Shown: piece by piece, positions 34,189-45,034 of the stretch
How positions within the stretch are numbered: the first letter of the stretch is position 1
How the letters are laid out: each line of letters begins with the position of its first letter
Assembly: GCA_009809945.1 (NCBI GenBank)
Contig: WTPW01000452.1
Span: forward strand, 59,275-123,274
DNA: 64,000 nt
Direction of reading: 5' to 3'
Source of the DNA: Gigaspora margarita
Lineage: Eukaryota; Glomeromycota; Glomeromycetes; Diversisporales; Gigasporaceae
Made by a program: the position numbers and the translations under genes
The notes under the pieces: model-generated
Seen by the model: only the letters and a program-made list of their open reading frames with translations
Told to the model about the DNA's origin: nothing
The model's database searches: none

Positions 34189-34820
34189 TTATTCTACAGT
34201 GTAAATAGAGCTATATTGTTGTATAGGTAATGATAGATGAGTATGATATTGGAGTAGTACTTCAGTGCAACATGATAATATGGTATCTGAAGTACTAGAA
34301 TTAATTTCTGCAGAGGTGCTCACCATTTCAAGCTTGGTTTTCACAGCTGCACAGGATACCATAGCTCCTGTACATTGGGTCTGGTTGTCATAAACCTGGT
34401 CCTCCATATAAATGGACTTAACCACCCATCCACTTACTTCATTTTCTTTTAATAATAGCCCACTAAAAGTGGAGGATATCATTATCTCAAAGTGGTGGCT
34501 GCATTCATATAATCTACAGAAAAACTAATTGAAAAGGATTATATGATGATATTACAATATGAGATTCTTGTTGTAAATTGGAGTTTGAGTTTGGATCATT
34601 TTCTATGTTATTCAGATTTGACATAATAACATTCTCATCTAATTCACCAGATGTTTTTTGAATTGAACATTAAATTTAGTAAAAAGAATTTTTTGAGCTT
34701 CTGGATAGAATATTTTGCTATATGCATCTTGAATAGATGCAATAGATAGTTTGTCTTCTTTGAGAATATGGAAGTAGGTTATTACTCTAGCTAAAAAGTC
34801 TGTAATTATTGTTATTATTT
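34189..34820 (-). pseudogene. Unrecognised minus-strand coding remnant, possibly LINE ORF1
   Basis: A 97-codon frame (34482-34189) is Thr/Ser-rich. Upstream in another frame, near 34810-34660, is 'VITYFHILKEDKLSIASIQDAYSKIF...', which has normal protein composition unlike the surroundings. It could be a first-ORF fragment of a LINE or a host gene relic; I do not recognise a domain. Confidence 0.35.
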
Positions 34821-34829
34821 AAATAAGCT

Positions 34830-35878
34830 TACAAATCAAAATAAATAGGATTTAAAAATCATTGATTTCAAAATAAATATATTGGTAATTTAATTCAAAA
34901 TCAGAAACCTGAACTTTAATTCTAAATCCCTAATATTTTGATTAATAAATTATTGTTAACTCTCAATTAAATTAATATAAATAATTAAAATTTAAAAAAT
35001 ATATTTTAAAATAATTATATATTTGAACTAAAGGAAAAATTAATAATTTTATTTTGTTTTTTTATAACAATATACAGTTGCTTAATAAATAATGTTTAAG
35101 ATTACAAAATTTACTTTATGTTTGAAAATAAGCTACCATTTTTGAACAAAAAATTATATAAAAAAAAACTAAAAGTAACATTGTTAAATTTTTCAAATAA
35201 TTGAAAAGTGTACTAATATAACTTTGTCTAAATAATACCAATTTTTACTATAAGTGTATTTTGATTTCTGAACAAGTTTACTTAATCACACTTTTAAGAT
35301 TTATTTAATAATATTTAGACTTTTATATATAGCAACATCTGGTAATTTTTTTATAAATTTTTAAAAAATAAGTAAAGTAGCTTATTTTTAGTAGTTAGAC
35401 ATAAATAGTAATAAGTTAAAATCTGATTGGCTCACCACTCTGCACCATACCTGCATTTTGTGCACCAGGTGCACTACCCAACTTAGTGCACCATTGATGC
35501 ACCAAGCTTCCTGCACTAGCAACCCTAGTGTATATACACCTAGTGCAAATTAAGAAATTTTCTATATATATATATATATTATTGTATATATATATTTATA
35601 TATTGTACACATGCCCACCAATAGGGCAAGCAATCTGCAAAATTAGCATTTGGTCCACAATGTGGATCAAATATAGTATTTCCACTAATCATATTTTAAC
35701 TATTCAAATCTAGGTGAGTCTTGACCACTCTAGTAGGTTTAGGTTGCAGATAAATTAGTCTGAGCTTTTATTCTTGCATGTAATTAATATGTATTTGTCA
35801 CTGTACAATTTAAGTAGTTGCCTTTAAACAACTTCTTATATAAATTACTCAATAAAGATATGAGCAAGACCTCACCTT

Positions 35879-35910
<32 letters not shown>

Positions 35911-36000
35911 TTTATATATTGTTGAAAGTAGAATTATTATTGCTCGATCAGCTGACTTTATTCAAACCAACTGACCGATTTTATTTACAAATCTGAAAAA
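34830..36000. other. AT-rich DNA with one palindromic repeat, no gene seen
   Basis: An AAATAAGCTACC-type foldback sits at about 35117-35391. A 'tgcacca'-rich stretch is at 35430-35530, and (TA)n runs are at 35555-35610 and 35893-35920. Nothing coding. Confidence 0.5.
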
Positions 36001-37760
36001 CATATGGGATAAGGGCTCGTTACCCTTATTGGCTCTAATATACATAATCACTTTTCCAGCATTCCTCACAACTGTAAATGAAAGGAACACCTATGATGTT
36101 CTGCTTGTTCCACAGGTACAGAGATGATCTAAAACCATTCACAGACCAATATGCTTTTATATAGAGGAAAACCATCGAATCTTCCCATATCTAAAGAGAA
36201 TCAGTAATGTGTTCTTGCCAGTATGAGTGAGGTTTATTCTTATGGTCCTTGCACTGCCACTTGCAGCTGTGGAGCTAATACAACAACTGGTCTTTGCACT
36301 GCCACTTGCAGCCGTGGAGCCAAATACAACAACTGGTCCTTGCACTGCCACTTGCAGCTGGAATCAAACTACCTCTGGTCCTTGTACTGCTATTTGTAGC
36401 TATGGAGCCAGATTCAAAACAGGTCCTTGTACTACCACTCGCAGCTGTGGAGCCAACTACCTCTGGTCCTTGCAATGCCACTTGCAGCCATGAAGCCAAT
36501 ACAACAACTGGTCCTTGCACTGCTACTTTCAGCCGTGGAGCCAGGTACACAATAGGTTTTTGCACTACCATTTGCAGCCACAGAGCCAACTATCTCTGGT
36601 CCTTGCATGCCACTTGCAGCTGTAGAGCAAGGTACACAACAGGTCCTTGCACTGCCAATGAGCCATGGAGACTGATATTACAAAAAAAAACAATACTGCT
36701 TGCTTGAATTTGGGTGGATAAAGGAGGGTAATAGAGCCCCTTACCCCTATTATCTATCTAACAATAATTATAACAATGTGAATTTCAAAATCATATACAA
36801 ATCTGAAATTACTTGTAAATACAAGTTACAAAATCTCATGACAATAATCAAAGAATAACTATAAAAGGATGCTTTCCATAAATACGAGATTCAATATATA
36901 ACGGCAATAGTCAAAGAATAACCATAAAGGATATATAAAAAACCTGTAATATGACTGGTTATAAATTCATCTTATTTTACAATAATGATCGTCCTGTCAC
37001 TTCATTGACAGGCTTTTTGGTATGTCCCACAAGAAAAGGGTCAATCCAAAACCATTCATATATCAAAAATGCCTTTCTATAGAAGGAAACCATTAAATCT
37101 TCTCATAGTTGTAAAGAGAACCGGTAACTGTGTTTCTGCCCATATAAGCGAGATTCATTTTTATCATCCTTGCACTGTCACTTGCAGCCGCAGAGCCAAA
37201 ACAAAAATTGGTCCTTGTGCTACTACTTGCAGCTGCAGAGCTAAATACAACTAGTTCTTGCACTGCTACTTGCAGCTGTAGAGCCAGATACACAACAGGT
37301 CCTTGCACTACTACTGCAGCTGTGGAACCAAAAACAGACAACAGGTCCTTGCACTACAAATGCTGCTATAGAGCCTGATATAACAACACTGCTTGCTTGA
37401 CTTTGGGTGGGTAAGGGAGGGTGATAGAGCAACCTTCACAAGGTGAGTGATAATGAAGAGAAAGATAACCTTCTTCACTGAAATCATTGACCTTAAATAC
37501 TCCTCCTGTATTACCAGTTCATACTTGGCTATAGCTATTGTCCCTTACCCCTATTACCAATCTAACAATAATTATAACAATATAAATTTCAAAATTATAT
37601 GCAAATCCAAAATTACCTGTACGTACAAGTTACAAAATATTACAACAATTATCAAAGAATAACCATAAAAGGATACATAAAAAAAAATCTGCACATGACC
37701 GGTCATAAAGTCATCTGCTCTTGCAATAATGATTGCCCTGTCACTTCGTTGATAGGCGTT
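36000..37760 (+). repeat. Tandem duplication (~745 bases) carrying a Cys-rich 45-base minisatellite
   Basis: Two related segments, about 36000-36995 and 36996-37760, share 'aaaccattcata', 'gagaa(t/c)c', 'tgagatt' and a closing 'caataatgat(c/t)g(t/c)cctgtcact'. Each has runs of a ~45-base unit (36236-36670, 37165-37370) that reads, in one plus frame, as GPCTATCSCGA-like repeats (15 residues, two Cys each). The 45-base period suits a protein, but the frame changes between units, and no start, signal peptide or flanking domain is seen. Either a decayed Cys-rich repeat gene or a plain minisatellite. Confidence 0.55.
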
Positions 37761-37767
37761 TCAGTCT

Positions 37768-40300
37768 AGGTCAATGTCATGGGACAGACAACCACCAACC
37801 ACCAAAAACAAAACAAGATCTCACAATATACCCAACGGCAAGAGGCAGTTTTATTTGGCAAGATAAGGTGTATTGAGTATATAGTGGATAAAGCGAATAA
37901 AACAATCACTTTTTTCACTTCATATTATTCTGTATCTTTTGTATTTCCATGTCTCTTTATTAAAGGATCTGTCTTCCTTCTAAAGAGTGAAAACAAACCC
38001 TATTTATAATAATTTTTTATATGTGGAAATTCTAATCTAACTTCCTTTTTGTCTAAGCCTGTCATGCAATTTTATAGCCTTTTTGCGATTTTAATCACTT
38101 TTCTTATTATGATTTAGCCTTCATAACCTGATTCTTTTATTTGTTTTTTATTATTTGTTTATTAGGGCTTTGGTTCTTCTCTTTTTTCATAGGCTTGGGC
38201 TTCTTGGGGCTTTTTCTTTAAAGGCTTGGCTTGTGATCTTCTATTACGTTAGTTCGGGACTTAGTCACATTTTTGGTCTCATAACAGCTATATTGCTGCA
38301 GCAAGTTCTGATAGCCTTATCACTAACAATTCTCTCTTCCTATTTTTCACAACCCATAAAAAATGACATGGTAATTCTCTTAGAGCTTCAGCATAGACAA
38401 AAAACAAAAAAAAATTTTCTTTTTTTTTCTCGTGACTTCTTCTAAATTTTTGATCAGACCTTTTTAAGGGCTTTTGCTAGGGGTCAACTTCGTTTGTCTT
38501 CTTCCAGGATTGAAGACTAGAGTTTTGTTCCAAATTAGTATATATGGGACAAGTCTTTCTAATGCTCTTTGTAGTACAATAGCTTTAATCCAACCTTTTT
38601 TAACCTTATCTCCATTTGTCTTTATAGGCCAATGTTTTTAAATTTAGACTCTCACAACATACACGTCACGAAGCACCTTTTTTTGCTTTACATCCCTTCA
38701 ATAGACCCTTTTTGCCATATGACTAGGGTAATATCAAATATTAGAACTTATAGTAGTATAGAATAATTTGGTTTTGGAGCATGATCGAACTAACTATTTG
38801 TATGTATACTAGACAGTTGAATAGCTATATTGTTTTTACTCTTTTTTTTAGTTTGTCTGTGGCTAATTCGTCTCTCTAGCAAAAAAAATTTTTTTACCAT
38901 TTTTGTATAGGTCTTATTCCTCACTAGACCAGGCTTTTATCGTTATGACTTACAGGCAGTATACCAAAAAAACTTTATGCCTTTTTCTTTCTTGTACAGT
39001 ACCTATTCATGCGCCAGCACTAGGCTCCAATTAGTGACTTGCAGGACAAAAAAATAATAACTAGTTTTCTTCTTTCTTCTCTTTTTTTTTTTCTTTTGCC
39101 TTAGATTTGTAGCTTTAGACATCAGAGAATCTTGGAGGATTCTTATCTCATAGTCACTACTATTTTGTCAAAGGCAGAAGTCTGGGTCAATATCACAGGG
39201 CAGACAACCACCAACTACCAAAAACAAAACAAGACCTCATGATATACCCTGTGGCAAGAGGTAGTTTGATTTGGCAAGATAAGGCATATTGAGTATATAG
39301 TGAGTAATGTGAATAAAACAATTACTTTTTTTACTTCACATTATTTCTTATCTTTTATATTTCTGTGTCTCTTTATTAAAGGATGCTATCTTCTTTCTAA
39401 AAGGTGAAAACAAACCCTATTTATAATAATTTTTTACATGTGGGATTCTAATCTAACTTTCTTTTTGCCTAAGCCCATCATGCAATTTCGCAGCCTTTTG
39501 TGATTTTAATCACTTCTCTTATTACAACTTAGCCTTTATAACCTGATTCTTTTATTTGTTTTGTTTTTTTTATTTGTTTATTAGGGCTTTGGTTCTTTTC
39601 TTCTTCTATGAGCTTGGGCTTCTTGGGGCTTTTTCTTCAGAGGCTTGGCTTCATGGTCTTCCATTATGTCAGTTTGGAACTTAGTTATATTTTTAGTCTC
39701 ATAACAGTGTTACAAGCGACTATAGCCTTCTAAATAGTACTTGCAACACAACACATAGTGCTTGGGATCTTATAAGGGTCAGAGAGGATATGAGGTAGTG
39801 TGCAAGTAGAATATTACTTCACTAGAGTGGTTCATTATATTTATTTAATATATTTTATTTATTTATGATATAATATTCAAGATAGATAACTATTCCTAAA
39901 CATTAGAAAAGAGAAGAGGGGAATCTGTGTCTAATGTGCAGAAGAGAAAAGAACTAGGATTTATATATCTTTTACAGCAATAATAGAAATGATACAAATA
40001 GTAAGAATAGTAAATGGTAGAAATGGTAAATAGTAAAAATAGTAAATGGTAGAAATGGTAAATGGTAGAAATGGTAAATGGTAGAAATGGTAAATGGTAG
40101 AAATGGTAACTATTTCATCTGTCCTTCTATTTAACTATTTATAATACTAATAATAATACAATAATATAATATAATAACTTTAACTAAGAAAATAATAATA
40201 ATAATAATAATAAGAAAAAGATAGTATTTAATTCATTCTATAACAACAGCTACATTGCTGTGGCAAGTTCTGACAGCTTTACTATTAACAATATATAGTT
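37768..40300 (+). repeat. Pair of ~540-base direct repeats (37768-38340, 39188-40300 with an insertion)
   Basis: The two copies share 'agacaaccaccaac', 'caagaggcagttt', 'aacaaaccctatttataa' and 'gcttgggcttcttggggct' and lie about 1.4 kb apart. The second is split at 39708-40245. The arrangement could be the ends of an old LTR-type element, but the ~850 bases between (38345-39185) show no recognisable domain. The nature of the pair is open. Confidence 0.55.
39708..40245. mobile_element. Solo LTR-like fossil (538 bases)
   Basis: Starts TGTTACAAGC and ends TATAACA, short inverted tips of the LTR kind. The 4-base direct repeat acag (39704-39707, 40246-40249) flanks it, and the uninterrupted sister sequence near 38280-38290 shows the empty site. 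It contains a 'atggtagaaatggtaa' microsatellite (about 40005-40108) and an (AAT)n run (about 40190-40212). Confidence 0.65.
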
Positions 40301-40698
40301 ATTAGGCATGACTTCAATGCTACAAAATTTTATCTTTAGCATAAAGACAGGAGTGATAAAGAGCATCAACAATATCAGATCCAAAACCTACAATAGCATT
40401 AATAGAACAATAATAAGGATCCTGCGGATCAGGAAAACTCTTTAGGCCAACCTAGAACATTTCTTCCATATTGAAGAGGTTATATACTTGCTTAATTCTA
40501 AACCAATAATGAGCATTAGCATAAATTTTTATAAGTTTGACACAAGATGTCTATAATTTGTTTTATTAGGAGTTCTATTATTATTATAACATTCACAGAG
40601 AACTAAAAATTATCTTCACTTCTAAAAGGAACTTTGAAAAGAGCAGAAGGATGAAGCGAAACATCAGAGTTGTTGCCAGGAGTTTAATTGTTTGAAGA
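40246..40698. other. Remainder of the direct repeat and AT-rich DNA
   Basis: The last piece of the 39188 repeat continues to about 40300. After that no gene, repeat family or structure is recognised. Confidence 0.4.
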
Positions 40699-42017
40699 TA
40701 GTGTTTAAAATTCAGATTCAAAATTATTTGCACAAATGCAAGTAACATACAGGTTTTAGTTGCACAAACAATTAATTGATTGTACATAAGTGCATATAAA
40801 AAAAATTTTTACTTGCACATAAGTACATTAAAAAAATTATTGAGTGAGTAAATACAATAAAATTTTTAATTTGCAAATTATCATTATATTTATTGGTTAT
40901 TGTTTAACTAAAAGAGACTAACTCATCAACAAATTGGTGCAGAATAAGAGGTTAAACTATTAGCTAAATTAATACATATACAGTTGTCCTCCCATATAAT
41001 CACCTCCTATATAATCACAAACTCTATATAATCATGCCAAAATATGATACTGTTTATTTATATTAAAAATATATTCACATGGTCACAATTATATTATTAT
41101 CACAATTTTTAAATTTTGTTGACCAATTTTAATAATAAATTACTTCTTTACAATCACATTTTTTATGCAATAATAAATGTTGTTTAGAAGAACAGAATAT
41201 CTACTATAAAATTTTTATATAAATTAGATAACTTTTTATTAGTATTATTTTCATTTTACTTATCTATGATTATAGCTAAAAATTTTGTAATTTTTTTGTA
41301 AAAACATAAAATAAAAATTGAATTAATGAAATTTCAATCGATTTATATGAAAATTTTGAAATAAATGTATTTTTATTCTTTGAACAACTTTTTATATTGC
41401 ATAAAGATTGATTTGCTTAGTATTATTTTGCTTTTTATATATAGCAACAATCAATACTTATATATATAATTTTTTTAATAAATTTCAAGAATTTTTATAT
41501 ACAATTATTGATTATTGCGATATATAAAAGTCAAAATAATACCAAACAAATCGATTTTTATGCAATAAGACAAGTTGTTCAGGAGAACAAAGACATCTAC
41601 TCTAAAATTTTATGCAAATTAGCTGATATTTCATTAATATAGGTTTTTTTACATTTTAATAAATAAAATTACAAATTTATTTAGTTATATTCATAGGTAT
41701 ATAAAATGAAAAATAATACTAATAAAGTTATCTGATTTGTATAAAAAAATAATAACTGATATTTTATTAATTATATTAATGTTTTCAAAACAATAAAATA
41801 TGATTGTCTGATTATTTTTTGTACATTAAAATTTTAAATTCTTGTTGCATATTATTTTTTGTGCATAAAAATTTTAATTCTTGTTGTACATTATTTTTCT
41901 GTACAATTATTTAAATTAATTTTAAATGCACATATGTGCATTTACTTATCTAGGTTTTAATGCACAAAAAAAAGTACTTGCACATGTGCATCTTGTGCAA
42001 GCCAATTTTAAACACTG
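40699..42017. mobile_element. hAT-like element (CAGTGTT family, 1.3 kb) with partial pogo-like end
   Basis: Ends TAGTGTTTAAAATTCAG and, inverted, CAGTGTTTAAAATTGG. Possible diverged 8-base duplication tttgaaga (40691-40698) / gttaaaga (42018-42025), 6 of 8. Both subterminal regions repeat 'cacaaatgcaagt' / 'cacatgtgcaagt'. At 40982 a pogo-like left end (CAGTTGTCCTCCCATATAAT after TA) begins but no right end was found. Confidence 0.6.
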
Positions 42018-42366
42018 GTTAAAGAACCATCAAAATTCCATTCAGACAATTAATAAACATTATCAGGTTTTTTTGTTGAGAGTTTTTGGTTTTAGCACAG
42101 AGGCCCTATGAGAAAATTGGACTGGATCAGCACAGGTTGCATCAGTCTTTTTGGCACAGGTTATGATCCAGATTTGCACAGATCGGTACGGATTCTATGG
42201 ACTGTGTGGGACCATATGCTCATGCCAAATGAACCATAAATAGCACGGGTTTTGCAGCAGTTTACTAGTTGAGTTGTCACAGGATTTGGTACAGATTAAT
42301 ATAAATTCATGTGCCACTGTAATAACGATGTGAATTAACTATTAAACCATAAATTTACATAAGTAA

Positions 42367-43772
42367 CAGTGTTGGAAATTCAAAAAAAAATTTATGATTT
42401 TTGTGAACATAATTTTTTTTTATAATGTTTACATTAAAAATAAATATGTTCACAAATAAAATTTATAATCATTAATATATAAAATTAAAAACTCTTGAAA
42501 TTACAAATATTTTACTATGATTTATATTTATTAATTATAAATTTATATTTAATATAACAAAATTGTATAGCTATTTATTTATAAAATTAATATATTTAAT
42601 CTTTATTTAAAAAAATATATTTGATTATTTCTATATAATAAATTTGCCAAACTTTATATGCATGTTCAAAATCAAATCATTTATAGATGAACTATTTATA
42701 AAAATTAACTAAAGATAATTAAAAGTTCTAAAATGTATTCTATTTCTAAATTTGTTTAATTAATTTTGTTATAAAAATATATATTAAACTACTATATTAT
42801 AAAGTGGAAGTATTAAAAATTTTTAAGCAATATGCAAACAAAATTCCATTCTTTAATTAAATTTTTAATATTAATTAGTAAAGAAAATTTAATTTCTAAA
42901 TTGAAATAAAGTTATTAATTTTTTTTGAATTTAAAGTTGCAAAGCCAGAAGCACTCTATTTGTACTTGTATTAGCATACTTTATTTTGCTAAAAATAAGC
43001 CATCTCTGAAAATAAGTTACTTCTCTCTTTTGGTCAAAAAACTCAACAAACGTTTTGACCCAAAAATAAGCTACCCCATGATCGATGACAGTTGCTACAT
43101 AGTAAAGTCCAAACTTTACTATATAAATCGATTACAGTCGCTTAAGTAAACTTACTTGGAAGATCAAATTATACATACTGTGAAATTTTCAAGAAATTGA
43201 AGAACTTTTTATTATTATGCTTTGAATTTTTACTTTTAATGAAAAAATAATTTTTTTTTAAAAAAATATATTCGATAAAGTTAAAATTAAAAGTCAAATA
43301 ATAAAAAGTGCACCAATTTTGATAAAACTTTCAGTATATATTATTCTTCCAAACAAGTTTGCTTAAGCACTAATAACCAATTTAAATAATAGAATTTGAA
43401 CTTTATAATGTAATGACTATTTGCAATAACCAAAAATCAATTATATTCAAAAATAAGCTATTCACAGATTTTTGTATTCAAAATCGTCCAAAAAACAAGA
43501 CTTATTTTTAGAAACATATGGTAAATAAAATAAATTATGAATAAGAAATTATAAAAATTAAAATTTATATTCACACTATGTGAACATAAAATATAAAATT
43601 TTTGATTTCTTATGTTCACACTATGTGAATATAAAATAAAAAAATTTTGATTTTTTAAAAAATTTTTGATTTCTTATGTTCACACTATGTGAACATAAAA
43701 TAAAAAAATTTTGATTTTTTAAAAAAATTTATGTTCACTGTGAATACTGTGAACATATGATTTCCAACACTG
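42367..43772. mobile_element. hAT-like element (CAGTGTT family, 1406 bases)
   Basis: Perfect 8-base duplication ataagtaa (42359-42366, 43773-43780). Ends CAGTGTTGGAAATTC and, inverted, CAGTGTTGGAAATCAT. Subterminal 'tgttcacatagtgtgaacat' palindromes sit at the right. Inside is an AAATAAGCTACC foldback (about 42980-43510). Coding capacity is absent. Confidence 0.9.
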
Positions 43773-43792
43773 ATAAGTAAACTGCATATGAA

Positions 43793-44779
43793 GAGGGTGT
43801 GGCGACTTAGGGAAGTTGTTAAGTTGTCACCCTCCAAGCGGCAGGTCTAGGGTTCTAATCCCACTGGCGACGCTTTGAAAAAATAGACCTGTGTTCCGGT
43901 AACTGCTTCTCATCAATCGGTTGGGTACATTACCTGTAGGCCTTGGTACACCATCTCGAATGGGAGCCTTTGGGCGCACAAATCCAAGGAACTGGAGAAA
44001 TGGAAACCTGTTTGTCAAGCCCCGAGTAAGGAGGTAGCAAAGATCTTCAACAATGCTACCAAAGCCAGAATATCGGAAAACCGGAGCCGGAGAATCGGAC
44101 GATAAGACCCTCGAGGAGGGGTTCACCAACCTGGCCGCCAGAGTCGCACCAGAGGAAAAGGACCTATGTTTCAGAATTAGGTACCAAGGGAAGAAGGCCA
44201 TATTGACCCTTCCGGGCTAACTGGTTTGGAAGTTTGTGGATCCGGTATAAGGACCGGTAGGATGGTGAGGTCAGTGCTGGGGTTGGAGCGAACCTTACAA
44301 GGGCAGAAGTAGGTAATGGTAGCGGTTTAGGTAACCCCTGGACTGCAAGTGTATAGGTAAAGCTGTAGCGTAAGTTACCAAAGTGTAGGTAATACCTGGG
44401 TGGGACAGGGACTGCTCTACCAAGTTTTCCGTCGAGGATAAATTAGTCCTAAGGGTGGTAATTAGCATCCGGTACGAACTCCAGGTTTAGAAACTGGTGG
44501 CTGTACCGGTAATACAAGATGGGTTGGCAGGCGGATCAGGAACCAGAGGGTTTAAATAGGCAATTCCCGTAGTTGGGTTGCAGGTATGGCAGATAGTGTA
44601 GAACCTTAGGGCGGACCACTTAAATTAGACACCAAAAGTGTACGTGTGGCTAGATGTACCCTCGTCGCTGTAACAAATGTCGGTATCCCCCAAGTGGAAT
44701 ACCAACGGTCCTAATATCTTGAATAAAAAAAATTCCCAGTCTCGAAGACGGACACTTTAAAAAAAAAAAAAAAAAAGAA
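43793..44779 (+). mobile_element. Large tRNA-headed SINE-like retroposon, copy B (987 bases)
   Basis: 18-base duplication aagtaaactgcatatgaa (43775-43792, 44780-44797), overlapping the right duplication of the hAT-like element, so this insertion is younger. The head has A-box-like TGGCGACTTAGGG and B-box-like GGTTCTAATCC. The body is GC-richer than its surroundings. The tail is 'ttgaataaaaaaaattccca', 'cgaagacggacacttt' and an A run. The 124-codon minus frame at 43827-44201 covers the tRNA-like head and is judged spurious. Confidence 0.82.
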
Positions 44780-45034
44780 AAGTAAACTGCATATGAAATA
44801 AAATTTTGTAAGAAATTTTTTTTGTTAAGGCACACAGGAAAGCTTCATTAGTGAAATCATGAAATATTGCCTTTTTTTTAAAAAAAACACTTACTGATCT
44901 TTCACTCTCCACGAAATGAGAACTCATACAGGGGAGTCCCAAAAATTCTGAGTCAGAATACGTCAGAGTGCATTGGAACCATGGTCAGCTGAATCAGAAT
45001 TGATCAATTTGGCCCCGAGATCATAAAAAATTTT

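Noticed and set aside
36157-37432. Minus-strand Ser/Ala-rich frames
   Set aside because: Antisense of the 45-base minisatellite; no independent support.
37768-39740. Complete LTR element bounded by the direct repeats
   Set aside because: The interval has no recognisable domain and the repeat tips lack clear inverted dinucleotides, so only a repeat pair is claimed.
43793-43880. Functional tRNA gene
   Set aside because: Only A- and B-box likeness; no complete cloverleaf, and it is the head of a retroposon with target duplications.
43827-44201. 124-codon minus-strand frame
   Set aside because: Lies over the tRNA-like head and body of the SINE-like copy and is not kept in the second copy.
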